Positions 1 through 7,566 of a stretch of DNA of 38,464 bases are shown piece after piece. This stretch comes from Terriglobia bacterium (GTDB lineage: Bacteria; Acidobacteriota; Terriglobia; Bryobacterales; Bryobacteraceae). The translations under genes and the position numbers were made by a program. The number at the start of each line of letters is the position of its first letter. The stretch's first letter is position 1. The notes below the pieces were generated by a model. That model worked only from the letters and a program-made list of their open reading frames with translations, was not told the DNA's origin and made no database searches. Location: contig JAJPHS010000098.1 in NCBI GenBank assembly GCA_021325175.1, forward strand, positions 1 to 38,464. Direction: 5' to 3'.

Positions 1-73
1 AAAACGGCAGGCTGATCGCGATCACAAGCACCGCCGCCAGCCCGATTCCGGTCCATTTCAAGAGGGAACGCAA
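1..73 (-). CDS. N-terminus of an AsmA-like membrane-anchored protein (partial)
   Basis: Only the first 24 codons are in the window; the gene runs off the left edge. Translation from a TTG at 73 gives a short basic N-terminus (Arg-Ser-Leu-Leu-Lys-Trp) followed by a hydrophobic segment ending near Leu-Pro-Phe. An AGGAGGTGT ribosome-binding sequence lies 3-4 bases upstream of the TTG (complement of about 77-86), which supports this start despite the rare codon. The Leu-Lys-Trp / Gly-Ile-Gly-Leu-Ala / Ile-Ser-Leu-Pro-Phe pattern resembles the start of AsmA/DUF748 proteins, large envelope proteins with one N-terminal span. Too little is present to exclude another membrane protein. Confidence 0.45.
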   Translation of the reverse strand, partial: MRSLLKWTGIGLAAVLVIAISLPF

Positions 74-92
74 GCGACACCTCCTGCCGCGA

Positions 93-133
93 GTATACAG
101 TAGCCCTGAAGCGGCGTTCGCATCGTATATAAT
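93..133. promoter_or_regulatory. Divergent promoter region between AsmA-like gene and cupin gene
   Basis: A perfect TATAAT lies at 128-133 on the plus strand, 26 bases before the cupin ATG at 160, so a transcript would start near 140 and include the AGGAGG at 149-154. On the minus strand TATACT (complement of 93-98) is a second -10-like box, 19 bases before the TTG of the leftward gene. No convincing -35 is visible for either. Confidence 0.45.
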
Positions 134-159
134 CCGCAGTGACTTCCCAGGAGGACTTC

Positions 160-594
160 ATGAAATTCTGCTTGACCATGGCGCTCGGACTCGCCGCCGG
201 CATTCTGCTCACCCGCGCGGCGGAAAACGATGGCGTTGCCTTCTTCGGACACGATCAGGTCGGCGCCGCGCTGGCCAAAGGCGGCACGCTGCTCACGCGC
301 GGCGGCTATATGGTCCAGGGCTCGCATCGCGATAAGGCCGGCGGCGTCGAAGTACACGATAGGGAAACCGACGTTATCTATGTCGTCGACGGCACGGCCA
401 CCTTCGTGACCGGCGGCGCCATGATCGGCGGAAAGGACACGCGTCCCGGCCAGCACCTCGGCGCCGATATTCAGGGCGGGGAAACGCATCACCTGGTCAA
501 GGGCGACGTGGTGGTCGTGCCCGCGGGCACGCCGCACTGGTTCAAGGAAGTGCCGGGACAGATCAGCTACTTCGTGGTCAAGGTGCTTCAGTAA
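160..594 (+). CDS. Secreted cupin-domain protein
   Basis: 144 aa. I start at ATG 160 rather than the in-frame GTG at 139 because AGGAGG (149-154) is correctly spaced for it and the protein then begins with a signal peptide (Lys-Phe-Cys, hydrophobic core, Ala-rich end near residue 22). The rest is a single small cupin: a first conserved part with VEVHDRETDVIYVVDGTATF and a second with GGETHHLVKGDVVVVPAGTPHW, where the histidines would bind a metal. The second motif has the usual Pro-Ala-Gly-x-Pro-His form. Probably a periplasmic small-molecule-binding or isomerase-type cupin; substrate unknown. Its stop codon is 2 bp from the stop of the convergent molybdoenzyme gene. Confidence 0.85.
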   Translation: MKFCLTMALGLAAGILLTRAAENDGVAFFGHDQVGAALAKGGTLLTRGGYMVQGSHRDKAGGVEVHDRETDVIYVVDGTATFVTGGAMIGGKDTRPGQHLGADIQGGETHHLVKGDVVVVPAGTPHWFKEVPGQISYFVVKVLQ

Positions 595-596
595 GA

Positions 597-2843
597 CTAG
601 ACCCGCGCCAGCGCCGCCTTTACGCGCTCCGGATTCATCGGAACGCGGCGAAGACGCGCGCCCACCGCGTCGAAAATCGCATTGCCGATCGCCGCGGCCG
701 TCGGTCGGCTCGACGGCTCGCCCGCGCCGCCCGGCGGAAGTTCGGGATGATTGAGCAACACCAGCTCGACATGCTCGGGAACGTCGCCGGCGCGCGCCAC
801 GCGATACGTGTTCCAATCGACGCTGGTGACGCGTTCGCGATCGAACAAGACTTCTTCTTTGAGCGCCCGCCCCAGCGATTGAATCAGATTCGCGCAGACC
901 ACCCCGCGTAATCCGTCCGGATTCACGATCAATCCGCAGTCGTGCGCGCAAACCATTCGCGTCACGCGCACCGCGCCGGTGCGGCGATTCACCTCGACCT
1001 CGGCCACCGTGGCGACATAAGTTCCGCCGCGCACCGCGTAGGCGATGCCGCGTCCCCGGCTCACCTCGCCCGCGTCTCCGCCGGGAGATTTTCGCGGCTT
1101 CCAGCCCGCGCGTTCGGCCGCCGCCGTGATCACCGCCTTGGCTCGCGGATCTTTCGTGTACTTCAGCCGAAACTCCACCGGATCGGTTCCGGCCGCGGCC
1201 GCCATTTCATCGATAAACGATTCCATCGCGAAGGTCCCTTGCGGGCCGTTGGGATCGCGCAAATGCGTGGCGGCCAGCGGCGAAGCCGGATCGTCAAACG
1301 CCGGCGCCACGTGCGCCACCGACTGAAGATTGGGAAATTCGTAAACCGGGCAGCAGTCTCCGAAGTTGCAGAATTCTGTTCCCGCGCTGGTATTCGGAAA
1401 TCCCATCAGCCGCGCCGCCAGAAAATTTCCCGCCGCGTCGGCCAGATAAAGAACCTCGCTGCCGGAAAAACATCGCGATTCGAAGCGAAACGCGCTGACG
1501 TTCCCCGCGGTGTCGAATCCCGCCGCCAGATCGATCACCGCTGCCGGACCTTTCGATCCCCAGGCGGTCATATCCGCCCGCATCCACTGCACGCGAACCG
1601 GTTTGCCGGTCTCTTGCGAAAGCACCACCGCGTCCGCGGCCGTATCCTCGTAGCCCGCGCGCCCGTAAGAACCCGCGTCCGGCATCCAGATGCAGCGCAC
1701 GCGATCCGGCAGGACGCGCAGCAGATCGGCGATGCCTTTTTGCAGCGCGTGATTTTTCTGCGACCCGCACCAGACCGTGGTTACGCCATCGGCGCGAACA
1801 TCGGCCACCGCGCAGCCCGGCCCCATCGTCGCGTGCGCCTGGAAAGGCCATTCGTAGCTCGCCTGAATCTTTCGCGCCGCGCTCGCCAGCGCATTCGCGT
1901 CGCCGCGGCTGAGTCCCGGACGGCTCGCCTTCGGCGCCGTGGCGCGCAGATGCGCGAAAACATCGGCGGGCAGGTCCGCCGCCGGCTTGCTCCAGGTGAT
2001 GTTCACCGCTTTTGCTGCGCGAATCGCCGCCCACTCGTTCTCCGCCACTACGCCCGCGAAATTTCCCTTGACCACTGTTCGCACGAATCCCGGAATCTTT
2101 TTCGCCGCCGAATCGTCCACGCTCTCGATCTTCGCCCCCGCGGCGGGCGGGCGCATCACCCGACCGTGCAGCATTCCCGGCACACGAACATCGGTCGAAT
2201 ACACGGCCGTGCCCAAAATCTTCGCCGCCAGTTCGGCGCGTGGAAGCGGCTTGCCCACCACCTTATATTGCGAAGGATCCTTCGGCTTGCCTTGTCCCTC
2301 CACGTTTACGTTGAATCCGCGGCCGGAGACGCGCAGCGCGCCGTTCAACGCGTGATCGCGAACCAGCTCACCGTAAGAAACGCTCTTTCCACCGCCGATC
2401 ACCACTCCATCGGCGACCGTTAACTCACCCGCGGGCGCGCCCAATCGTTGCGCGGCGAGCTCCACGAGAAGCGCGCGAGCCGTCGCCGCCGCGTTGCGCA
2501 GCGGCCTGGCTCCGTTTGAAATCGACGTGCTGCCGCCGACCCCGCCCTGATCCGGCGTCATCGCCGTATCGCCCATGACAAAAGAAACACGCCGCGGCGA
2601 AACGTCCAGTTCCTCGGCGACGATCTGGCTCAACGCCGTCTGAAGCCCCATGCCGATATCGACCTTGTCCGTAAAAACCGTGACGCCGCCATCGCGCCCG
2701 ATGCGAATCCAGGAGTCCAGCCGGTCCGAAGCCGGCGGCTTCACCGTATCGGCGACCGCGCGCGGCGCAATCGCCGGATCGGCGATGCTGAATCCGACCA
2801 CCACTCCGAAAAATCCCCGGCGGGAAGTGGCAAGCATGCTCAT
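597..2843 (-). CDS. IorB-like molybdopterin subunit of an aldehyde/xanthine-type hydroxylase
   Basis: 748 aa, large catalytic subunit of the xanthine dehydrogenase superfamily, closest by motif to isoquinoline 1-oxidoreductase beta subunits. The N-terminus carries a twin-arginine-like segment (TSRRGFFGVVVG, residues 6-17), so the enzyme is probably exported folded. Visible landmarks: the first molybdopterin-binding half with DKVDIGMGLQTALSQIVAEE (59-78) and GVGGSTSIS (101-109); an Ald_Xan hammerhead domain around 205-285; and the C-terminal GGAGEPSSRPTAAAIGNAIF segment (705-724), where Glu709 matches the catalytic glutamate of the family. ATG 2843 follows GGAGGAGG and overlaps the stop of the 2Fe-2S subunit (ATGA). 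No FAD subunit gene is adjacent, as in IorAB-type enzymes that pass electrons to a cytochrome. Substrate cannot be told from sequence. Confidence 0.9.
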   Translation of the reverse strand: MSMLATSRRGFFGVVVGFSIADPAIAPRAVADTVKPPASDRLDSWIRIGRDGGVTVFTDKVDIGMGLQTALSQIVAEELDVSPRRVSFVMGDTAMTPDQGGVGGSTSISNGARPLRNAAATARALLVELAAQRLGAPAGELTVADGVVIGGGKSVSYGELVRDHALNGALRVSGRGFNVNVEGQGKPKDPSQYKVVGKPLPRAELAAKILGTAVYSTDVRVPGMLHGRVMRPPAAGAKIESVDDSAAKKIPGFVRTVVKGNFAGVVAENEWAAIRAAKAVNITWSKPAADLPADVFAHLRATAPKASRPGLSRGDANALASAARKIQASYEWPFQAHATMGPGCAVADVRADGVTTVWCGSQKNHALQKGIADLLRVLPDRVRCIWMPDAGSYGRAGYEDTAADAVVLSQETGKPVRVQWMRADMTAWGSKGPAAVIDLAAGFDTAGNVSAFRFESRCFSGSEVLYLADAAGNFLAARLMGFPNTSAGTEFCNFGDCCPVYEFPNLQSVAHVAPAFDDPASPLAATHLRDPNGPQGTFAMESFIDEMAAAAGTDPVEFRLKYTKDPRAKAVITAAAERAGWKPRKSPGGDAGEVSRGRGIAYAVRGGTYVATVAEVEVNRRTGAVRVTRMVCAHDCGLIVNPDGLRGVVCANLIQSLGRALKEEVLFDRERVTSVDWNTYRVARAGDVPEHVELVLLNHPELPPGGAGEPSSRPTAAAIGNAIFDAVGARLRRVPMNPERVKAALARV

Positions 2844-3343
2844 GCCCTCCTCCCATCCTGATCCTTCGCCGGTCCGGAGGCGCGGCTCATCCCCGCGGCG
2901 CGCCGCACCGCGTCAAAAATTCGCACGTGGCTTCCGCAGCGGCACACCAGCCCGGCGAAGGCCGCGCGCATCTCCTCCTCGCTCGGATGCGGATTCTTGT
3001 CGAGCAGCGCTTTCGCCGTCAGAATCCATCCGTTCAAGCAATAGCCGCACTGAAACGCCTGCTCTTCGATGAACGCCGTCTGAATCGGATGCGGATGCTC
3101 CGGCGTGCCCAGCCCGTTCAGCGTCACGATCTGCTTGTTCGCCGCCTGCGAAACGGCAAGCACGCAGGATCGCGCCGGACGCCCGTCCACCAGCACCGTG
3201 CAGGCTCCGCATTGCGCCAGACCGCATCCGAAGCGCGGATTATTCAACTCCAGATCGCCGCGCAGCACGTAAAGCAGCGGGCAGTCCGGATCGGCGTCCA
3301 CCACATGCGCCTTCCCGTTCACGTAAAGCGAAATTTTTGCCAT
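2840..3343 (-). CDS. IorA-like [2Fe-2S] subunit of the molybdenum hydroxylase
   Basis: 167 aa, full length for the small electron-transfer subunit. The plant-type ferredoxin cluster ligands are Cys40, Cys45, Cys48 and Cys60 (GCGLAQCGACTVLVDG); the second all-helical cluster domain has Cys99-Gly-Tyr-Cys102 and Cys134-Arg-Cys136. It transfers electrons from the molybdenum site in the partner subunit encoded immediately downstream (ATGA overlap). It lacks its own export signal, consistent with co-export on the partner's Tat-like signal. A near-consensus promoter sits directly upstream, leaving only a 2-3 nt leader. The last about 15 residues are a charged tail without recognisable function. Confidence 0.92.
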   Translation of the reverse strand: MAKISLYVNGKAHVVDADPDCPLLYVLRGDLELNNPRFGCGLAQCGACTVLVDGRPARSCVLAVSQAANKQIVTLNGLGTPEHPHPIQTAFIEEQAFQCGYCLNGWILTAKALLDKNPHPSEEEMRAAFAGLVCRCGSHVRIFDAVRRAAGMSRASGPAKDQDGRRA

Positions 3344-3352
3344 TCTGCGATC

Positions 3353-3381
3353 ACTCTATCGCCGCGCCGCATCCAAGTCAA
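3353..3381 (-). promoter_or_regulatory. Sigma70-type promoter for the IorAB-like operon
   Basis: On the minus strand TTGACT (complement of 3376-3381) is followed by exactly 17 bp and TAGAGT (complement of 3353-3358). The ATG of the 2Fe-2S subunit begins only 9 bases past the -10 box, so the expected transcription start would leave about 3 nt of leader. No Shine-Dalgarno sequence is present in those bases. The operon could also be reached by readthrough from the methyltransferase gene 41 bp upstream. Confidence 0.55.
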
Positions 3382-3384
3382 CGT

Positions 3385-4209
3385 TTATTCGTACAGAAAC
3401 TCCGGATAACGCACGATTTTCTTGGCCCCGCGTTTTCGCGCGATCGCGTAAAGCTGCTCGCCTCGAAACGCCGTGGAAAATCCGTTGCGCTCGAGAAACT
3501 CCCGCACCCAGCTCTCGGTCCCGTATCCCGGAATCACTTCGCTGAATAAATTCTCGATCTCAAATCCCGCCGATTCGATAGCCTCGCGCAGCTCCGGCGG
3601 CGTGTACTCGCGCACATGGCCGATCTCCGTTTCGGCGTACTCCCGCCGCGGATCAGCGTACTTCGAATAGAGCTGCGGATTCCCGCTCTGTTCGAGCACC
3701 CGGGCTACCGCCGTGAAGCTCGCCACATTCGGAGTTGTCAGCAGCAGCGTCCCGTTTTCTTCGAGCACGCGATGAATCTCCACCAGCATGTGCATCGGAT
3801 CGTGCAGCATGTGCTCGAAAATCTCGCACGCCAGAACGGTCTCAAAATGCGCGTCCGGGTATGGGTAGCGATCCTTTTCCGCGTCGAACAGATCGACAAA
3901 ACAGCGGAACGCCTCGCACCCCTTCACCGTGACGATTTTCTCCTCCACGCGCCCCGCCGGACCATAATACGTCCCCCGCACCTCTTTATATCCCAGCACG
4001 CACTGAAGCGCCGGCGCCATGTGCATGTAGGTCCCCAGCTCCAGCACGCGGCCCGAGCTTTTGGGCGGCGGCAGCAGCCCCAGCGTCCGGCCGATCCGGT
4101 TCACATGCACTTCCAGATAGCGCCGCGCGGCGTCATCGGGCAGATCCATGGACCGCACAAAAGCGACAATCTCGTCAAAACGCAAACGAGGAGGAATGTT
4201 TTCCTTCAT
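3385..4209 (-). CDS. Class I SAM-dependent methyltransferase
   Basis: 274 aa from ATG 4209. A GTG at 4212 directly before it is also in frame; I prefer the ATG because it forms a TGATG junction with the amidohydrolase stop, typical of translational coupling. Motif I is GRVLELGTYMHMAP (about 53-66), the acidic motif II region follows, and FETVLACEIFEHMLHDP (about 122-138) with LLLTTPNVAS (about 155-164) are the Methyltransf_11/23-type post-motifs. The substrate is not predictable. It lies between an exported amidohydrolase and the molybdoenzyme genes on the same strand, so the four may be co-transcribed, but no direct pathway link is evident. Confidence 0.85.
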   Translation of the reverse strand: MKENIPPRLRFDEIVAFVRSMDLPDDAARRYLEVHVNRIGRTLGLLPPPKSSGRVLELGTYMHMAPALQCVLGYKEVRGTYYGPAGRVEEKIVTVKGCEAFRCFVDLFDAEKDRYPYPDAHFETVLACEIFEHMLHDPMHMLVEIHRVLEENGTLLLTTPNVASFTAVARVLEQSGNPQLYSKYADPRREYAETEIGHVREYTPPELREAIESAGFEIENLFSEVIPGYGTESWVREFLERNGFSTAFRGEQLYAIARKRGAKKIVRYPEFLYE

Positions 4210-5420
4210 CACGGCCGAGTTTTATCCACCACCACCCGTCCCGCCTTCATCACCCAGCGGACCTTATAAATCGCCACGTCGATGTCCTCCAGCGGATTCC
4301 CCTCCACCGCGCAGATATCGGCGACGTATCCCGGCTTCAGCGAGCCCAGTTCGTTTTCGTGATGCAGCAGCTCCGCCGCGTTCACCGTCGCCGTCTTCAA
4401 CGCCTGTTCCGGCGTCATTCCCGCCTTCACGAACCAGCCCAGCTCGCGCGTATTTTCGCCGAACATCGTATACACCACGTCCGAGCCCATGGCGAATCGC
4501 ACGCCGGCGCGAAATGCCTTCTTCGCGGTCTCCAGATTGCGCGCGATGTAATCGTTCAGCGGTCCGATCGCCGACGGCGGATAGCGCAGCAGCTTCGCGT
4601 TATCGACGTAGTAGCGATTGTGATCGATGGTCGGCACGTAAAAAATCTTCTTGCGGGCCATCTCCGCGATGGTGTCGTCGTCCATGTCCGTCGCGTGTTC
4701 GATCGAATCCACCCCGGCGCGAACCGCGTCGCGCGCCGCCGGCGGACCATAAGTGTGAATCGCGATCGTCTTGCCCATCGCGTGCGCGGCCTCCACCGCG
4801 GCCTTGATCTCTTCGTAGGTGAACGTCTGGAATCCCGTGACGTCCTGGCCCGAACCGGTCGAGCCGTACATCTTGATCACGTCCGCTCCCGCGCCGATCT
4901 GCTGCCGCACCACCTTCATCACCTCCGCCGGACCATCGGCCGTCTGCGGTCCGCCGCGCCCGCCGCGCGTGATCTGAAGGCCGTAGCCCGATACGTACAT
5001 CCGCGGACCCTCCATCAGCCCCGCGTTGATCAGATCGCGCATGGCGATGTCCTCGTAATTGCTCGCGCCCAGGTTGCGCACCGTGGTCACGCCCGTTTCG
5101 AGCGTCTTCCTCGCATTGTCCCGCGAAAGATACACCACCGCCGCGCCGCGCCCGGCCGCGCTGATCTGGTTCATATCGAACACGTACGTCATATGCGTAT
5201 GCACGTCGATCAGGCCCGGCAGCGCCGTGTACTTCGTCATGTCGATCGCGCCGGCCACCCCTGCCGCGCCCACGCTCTGGATGCGGTCCTTTTCGACCAC
5301 GATCACCGCGTTGTCCATCATTTTCTCGCCATCCCAGACGTGGCCGAAACGATAGGCTTGCGCCAACGCCACGCTGGCGCCGGGCAGGAAAACCAGTAGG
5401 AATAGAGCAGTGTTTTTCAC
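4209..5420 (-). CDS. Secreted metal-dependent amidohydrolase (imidazolonepropionase-like)
   Basis: 403 aa with a cleavable signal peptide (MKNTALFLLVFLPGASVALA). It has the complete amidohydrolase metal site: His74-x-His76 in PGLIDVHTHM, Lys183 in DVIKMYGS (candidate carbamylated lysine), His222 (IAIHTYG), His242 (SIEHATDMDD) and Asp314 (MGSDVV). The C-terminal ALKTATVNAAELL and GSLKPGYVADI segments are typical of the imidazolonepropionase-like/Xaa-Pro-dipeptidase-like subgroup. Probably hydrolyses a periplasmic cyclic amide or peptide substrate. The start is a GTG; no later Met would keep the signal peptide. A TATTGT box lies 10 bases before the GTG and no Shine-Dalgarno is seen, so the message may be leaderless. 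Confidence 0.9.
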   Translation of the reverse strand: MKNTALFLLVFLPGASVALAQAYRFGHVWDGEKMMDNAVIVVEKDRIQSVGAAGVAGAIDMTKYTALPGLIDVHTHMTYVFDMNQISAAGRGAAVVYLSRDNARKTLETGVTTVRNLGASNYEDIAMRDLINAGLMEGPRMYVSGYGLQITRGGRGGPQTADGPAEVMKVVRQQIGAGADVIKMYGSTGSGQDVTGFQTFTYEEIKAAVEAAHAMGKTIAIHTYGPPAARDAVRAGVDSIEHATDMDDDTIAEMARKKIFYVPTIDHNRYYVDNAKLLRYPPSAIGPLNDYIARNLETAKKAFRAGVRFAMGSDVVYTMFGENTRELGWFVKAGMTPEQALKTATVNAAELLHHENELGSLKPGYVADICAVEGNPLEDIDVAIYKVRWVMKAGRVVVDKTRP

Positions 5421-5430
5421 GATAACTTCA

Positions 5431-5436
5431 ACAATA
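5431..5436 (-). promoter_or_regulatory. Candidate -10 box for the amidohydrolase gene
   Basis: TATTGT on the minus strand lies 10 bases upstream of the GTG start of the amidohydrolase. No clear -35 is present. The arrangement resembles other genes here in which a -10-like box sits immediately before the start codon. Confidence 0.3.
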
Positions 5437-5500
5437 TCGCGGTGTTCAGCCTGGCGCTGGCCAATACCGGATCGGACTCCTGATTCGCGCTGGTCCTGAT

Positions 5501-5537
5501 CGCGCGCGCGGTCGCCAGCGACCGGACGCGCGCGCGC
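5501..5537. repeat. Strong GC-rich inverted repeat (hairpin) in divergent intergenic region
   Basis: A core GGTCGC-CA-GCGACC (5510-5523) is flanked by alternating CG runs (5501-5509 and 5527-5537) that can extend the stem to about 15 bp with a 3-nt GGA bulge. It is not followed by a T-run in either direction, so it is not a classical terminator. The alternating CG tracts could also adopt unusual DNA structure. It may be part of a decayed coding region. Confidence 0.5.
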
Positions 5538-5630
5538 TGGTCACGCTGTTGTTCCTCTCCGTCATCGCGTCCGGCCGCGCCTGGCTGGTTTACGCGCGCC
5601 GCGGCGGCCTTACGGTGTAAAGATAGAGAT

Positions 5631-6338
5631 GTGTCTGCTCTCGATGGCCGCGTGATCCTGGTCACCGGCGCTGCGAAACGGATCGGCAGGGGGATCGCGC
5701 TGCGGCTGGCGCGCGAAGGCGCGCGCGTGGTGATCCACTACAATGCATCGGAGGCCGAGGCTCGCGCGACCGCGGCCGAGTGCGGCAATGCTCGGATGGT
5801 CCGCGCCAACCTGGAGCGCGTCGCGGAAATTGAGCGGATGTTCCAGGAAGCCGGGCCGCTCGACGCCCTGGTCAACAACGCCGCGCGATTTACGACCATG
5901 GATCCGCTACAGGTCACCGAAGCCGATTGGGACTTCATCCACTCGGTGAATCTGAAAGCAACCTTTTTTTGCTGCCAGCAGGCGGCGCGCGCGATGCTCG
6001 CCCGAGATGGCGGCCGCATCGTCAATATCAGCTCGCTTGGCGGCATCCGGCCCTGGTCGCGCAATGCGCATTACTGCGCTTCGAAGGCCGGCGTGATCAT
6101 GCTGACGCGCGCGCTGGCCAAGGCCTTCGCGCCGAAAATTACCGTCAATTCGGTGGCGCCCGGCGTCATCCCGTTCGGAGAACCGGACCAGCGCGCCCGG
6201 CATCTCATCGAAAAAACGCCGGCGCGGCGCGCGGGCACCGCCGATGAGATCGCCGGCGCCGTCCTCTATTTTCTGACTGCGACGAATTTCGTCACCGGGC
6301 AGGTGATCGCCGTCGATGGCGGGTTGAGCCAAAAATGA
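5631..6338 (+). CDS. SDR-family reductase (pteridine reductase/FolM-like)
   Basis: 235 aa starting at GTG 5631. The classical SDR pattern is intact: nucleotide-binding VTGAAKRIGRGIAL (11-24), NNA at 82-84, catalytic Ser in VNISS (131-135), and Tyr148-x-x-x-Lys152 in HYCASKAG, with the C-terminal DGG near 231. The AAKRIGR form of the glycine-rich loop and HYN after beta-2 are characteristic of pteridine reductase 1/FolM-like SDRs, which use NADPH. The pterin assignment is a family-level inference; another carbonyl substrate is possible. The stop overlaps the ATG of the next gene (ATGA), so the two are translationally coupled. Confidence 0.85.
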   Translation: MSALDGRVILVTGAAKRIGRGIALRLAREGARVVIHYNASEAEARATAAECGNARMVRANLERVAEIERMFQEAGPLDALVNNAARFTTMDPLQVTEADWDFIHSVNLKATFFCCQQAARAMLARDGGRIVNISSLGGIRPWSRNAHYCASKAGVIMLTRALAKAFAPKITVNSVAPGVIPFGEPDQRARHLIEKTPARRAGTADEIAGAVLYFLTATNFVTGQVIAVDGGLSQK

Positions 6339-7558
6339 TCCGCGCCGCTATCGTTTTCATTCTGGCCGCTCTGCCGTGCGCGGCTTATTCGGCCCTTTCC
6401 CATGAAGCCGTGATCGACTCGGCGTGGAGCAACGAAATCGTCCCGCTGCTCACCCGCAAATTTCCCGGCGCCACCGCCGATGATTTAAAGCGCGCGCACG
6501 CCTACGCCTACGGCGGCGCGCAGATCCAGGACATGGGATACTTCCCGTTCAGCTCGCACGCCTTCAGCGATCTGACGCATTACGTCCGCAGCGGCGATTT
6601 CGTGCAGGCGATGCTTGGCGACGCGCAGTCGATTGAGGAGTACGCATTCGCGCTGGGCGCGCTGGCGCATTACGCTTCCGATAATACCGGACATCCCGCG
6701 GTGAACCGGGCCACCGGAATGATTTATCGCGATCTCCGGCGCAAATACGGCGCGGTGGTGACCTATGAGGATGATCCCGCCGATCATCTCAAGACCGAAT
6801 TTTCTTTCGACGTGATCCAGGTCGCGCGCGGCCTTTACGCCTCCGACAACTACCATGATTTCATCGGGTTCGAGGTTTCAAAGCCGCTGCTTGAACGCGC
6901 CTTTCGCGATACCTACGGCATCGATCTCAAGGAAATTTTCGGCTCGCTCGACCTTGGCATCGGAACCTATCGCTTCACGCTCGGCAAAGTGATTCCGGAG
7001 ATGACCAAGGTCGCCTGGGATTCCAAACGCGCCGATATCGAAAAACTGGCGCCCGGAATTACCCGATCGCGCTTCGTTTACGCGCTGCCGCGCGCCAGAT
7101 ACGAGAAAAACTGGGATCGGACCTATCGCCGCCCGGGATTTTTTACGCGCCTGCTGGCGTTCGTGTTTCGCTTCATTCCGACCGTGGGACCGTTCAAAGT
7201 CCTGAGGTTCAAGCCGGTGCCCGATTCCGCCGAGCGTGCGTTTCTGAAAAGCTTCGACGCAACCGTGGCCGATTATCGCGCGCTGATCCAAAAAACGCGA
7301 GCGGGCGCCTTTACGCTGCCCAATACCAATCTCGATACGGGCGAGCCCACGCAGCCGGATCGCTACCGCCTGGCGGATCGCACCTACGCCTTATGGCTGG
7401 ATCATTTGTCCAAGGGCAACTTCGCGAGCTTAACGCCGGAGATGCGCGCGAATCTGGAAAAATACTTCGCCCGCGCGAATCGGGCCCGGTTGTCGGAGAA
7501 AACCATAGCCGAGCTGGAGCAGTTGAAATCGGTTCCCTCGCGGGCCGGAGGGAATTAG
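6335..7558 (+). CDS. Secreted zinc-dependent phospholipase C-like protein
   Basis: 407 aa. An N-terminal signal peptide (MIRAAIVFILAALPCAAYSA) is followed by His23 and a helical domain with several conserved His/Asp: His55 (RAHAYAYG), His75 with Asp79 (SSHAFSDL), and the hallmark LGALAHYASDNTGHP (108-121) in which His112, Asp116 and His120 match the zinc ligands of the S1/P1 nuclease-phospholipase C fold. The C-terminal about 200 residues have no recognisable domain; a basic, hydrophobic stretch near 270-290 could contact membrane. Likely a periplasmic or secreted phosphodiesterase/lipase-type hydrolase; activity is not proven by sequence. Coupled by a 4-bp overlap to the SDR gene, which is an unusual partner. 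Confidence 0.75.
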   Translation: MIRAAIVFILAALPCAAYSALSHEAVIDSAWSNEIVPLLTRKFPGATADDLKRAHAYAYGGAQIQDMGYFPFSSHAFSDLTHYVRSGDFVQAMLGDAQSIEEYAFALGALAHYASDNTGHPAVNRATGMIYRDLRRKYGAVVTYEDDPADHLKTEFSFDVIQVARGLYASDNYHDFIGFEVSKPLLERAFRDTYGIDLKEIFGSLDLGIGTYRFTLGKVIPEMTKVAWDSKRADIEKLAPGITRSRFVYALPRARYEKNWDRTYRRPGFFTRLLAFVFRFIPTVGPFKVLRFKPVPDSAERAFLKSFDATVADYRALIQKTRAGAFTLPNTNLDTGEPTQPDRYRLADRTYALWLDHLSKGNFASLTPEMRANLEKYFARANRARLSEKTIAELEQLKSVPSRAGGN

Positions 7559-7566
7559 GCTAATTC
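7552..7566. repeat. Perfect inverted repeat spanning two convergent stop codons
   Basis: GAATTAG-G-CTAATTC is a 7-bp perfect inverted repeat around one G. The left arm contains the TAG of the rightward phospholipase-like gene (7556-7558) and the right arm contains the TAG of the leftward gene (complement of 7560-7562), leaving one base between the genes. It may simply reflect the symmetric arrangement of two TAG stops with similar preceding codons; a short bidirectional hairpin is possible. Confidence 0.6.

Larger units (their letters stand above)
5421..5630 (+). pseudogene. Divergent intergenic region with possible decayed membrane-protein relic
   Basis: This 210-bp gap separates the leftward amidohydrolase from the rightward SDR gene. 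In plus frame, 5421-5480 reads as DNFNNIAVFSLALANTGSDS then a stop; the same frame continues with a hydrophobic FALVLIARAVASDRTRAR, and a shifted frame then reads LVTLLFLSVIASGRAWLVYA and ends in TAA at about 5620. Pieced together these resemble the C-terminal end of a membrane protein broken by a stop and a frameshift. High-GC sequence often gives such readings by chance, so the relic interpretation is weak. Confidence 0.2.

Noticed and set aside
942..2423. 493-aa open frame on the plus strand opposite the molybdopterin subunit gene
   Set aside because: It is an Arg/His/Ala-rich shadow of a well-recognised gene on the other strand, with no domain or ribosome-binding site.
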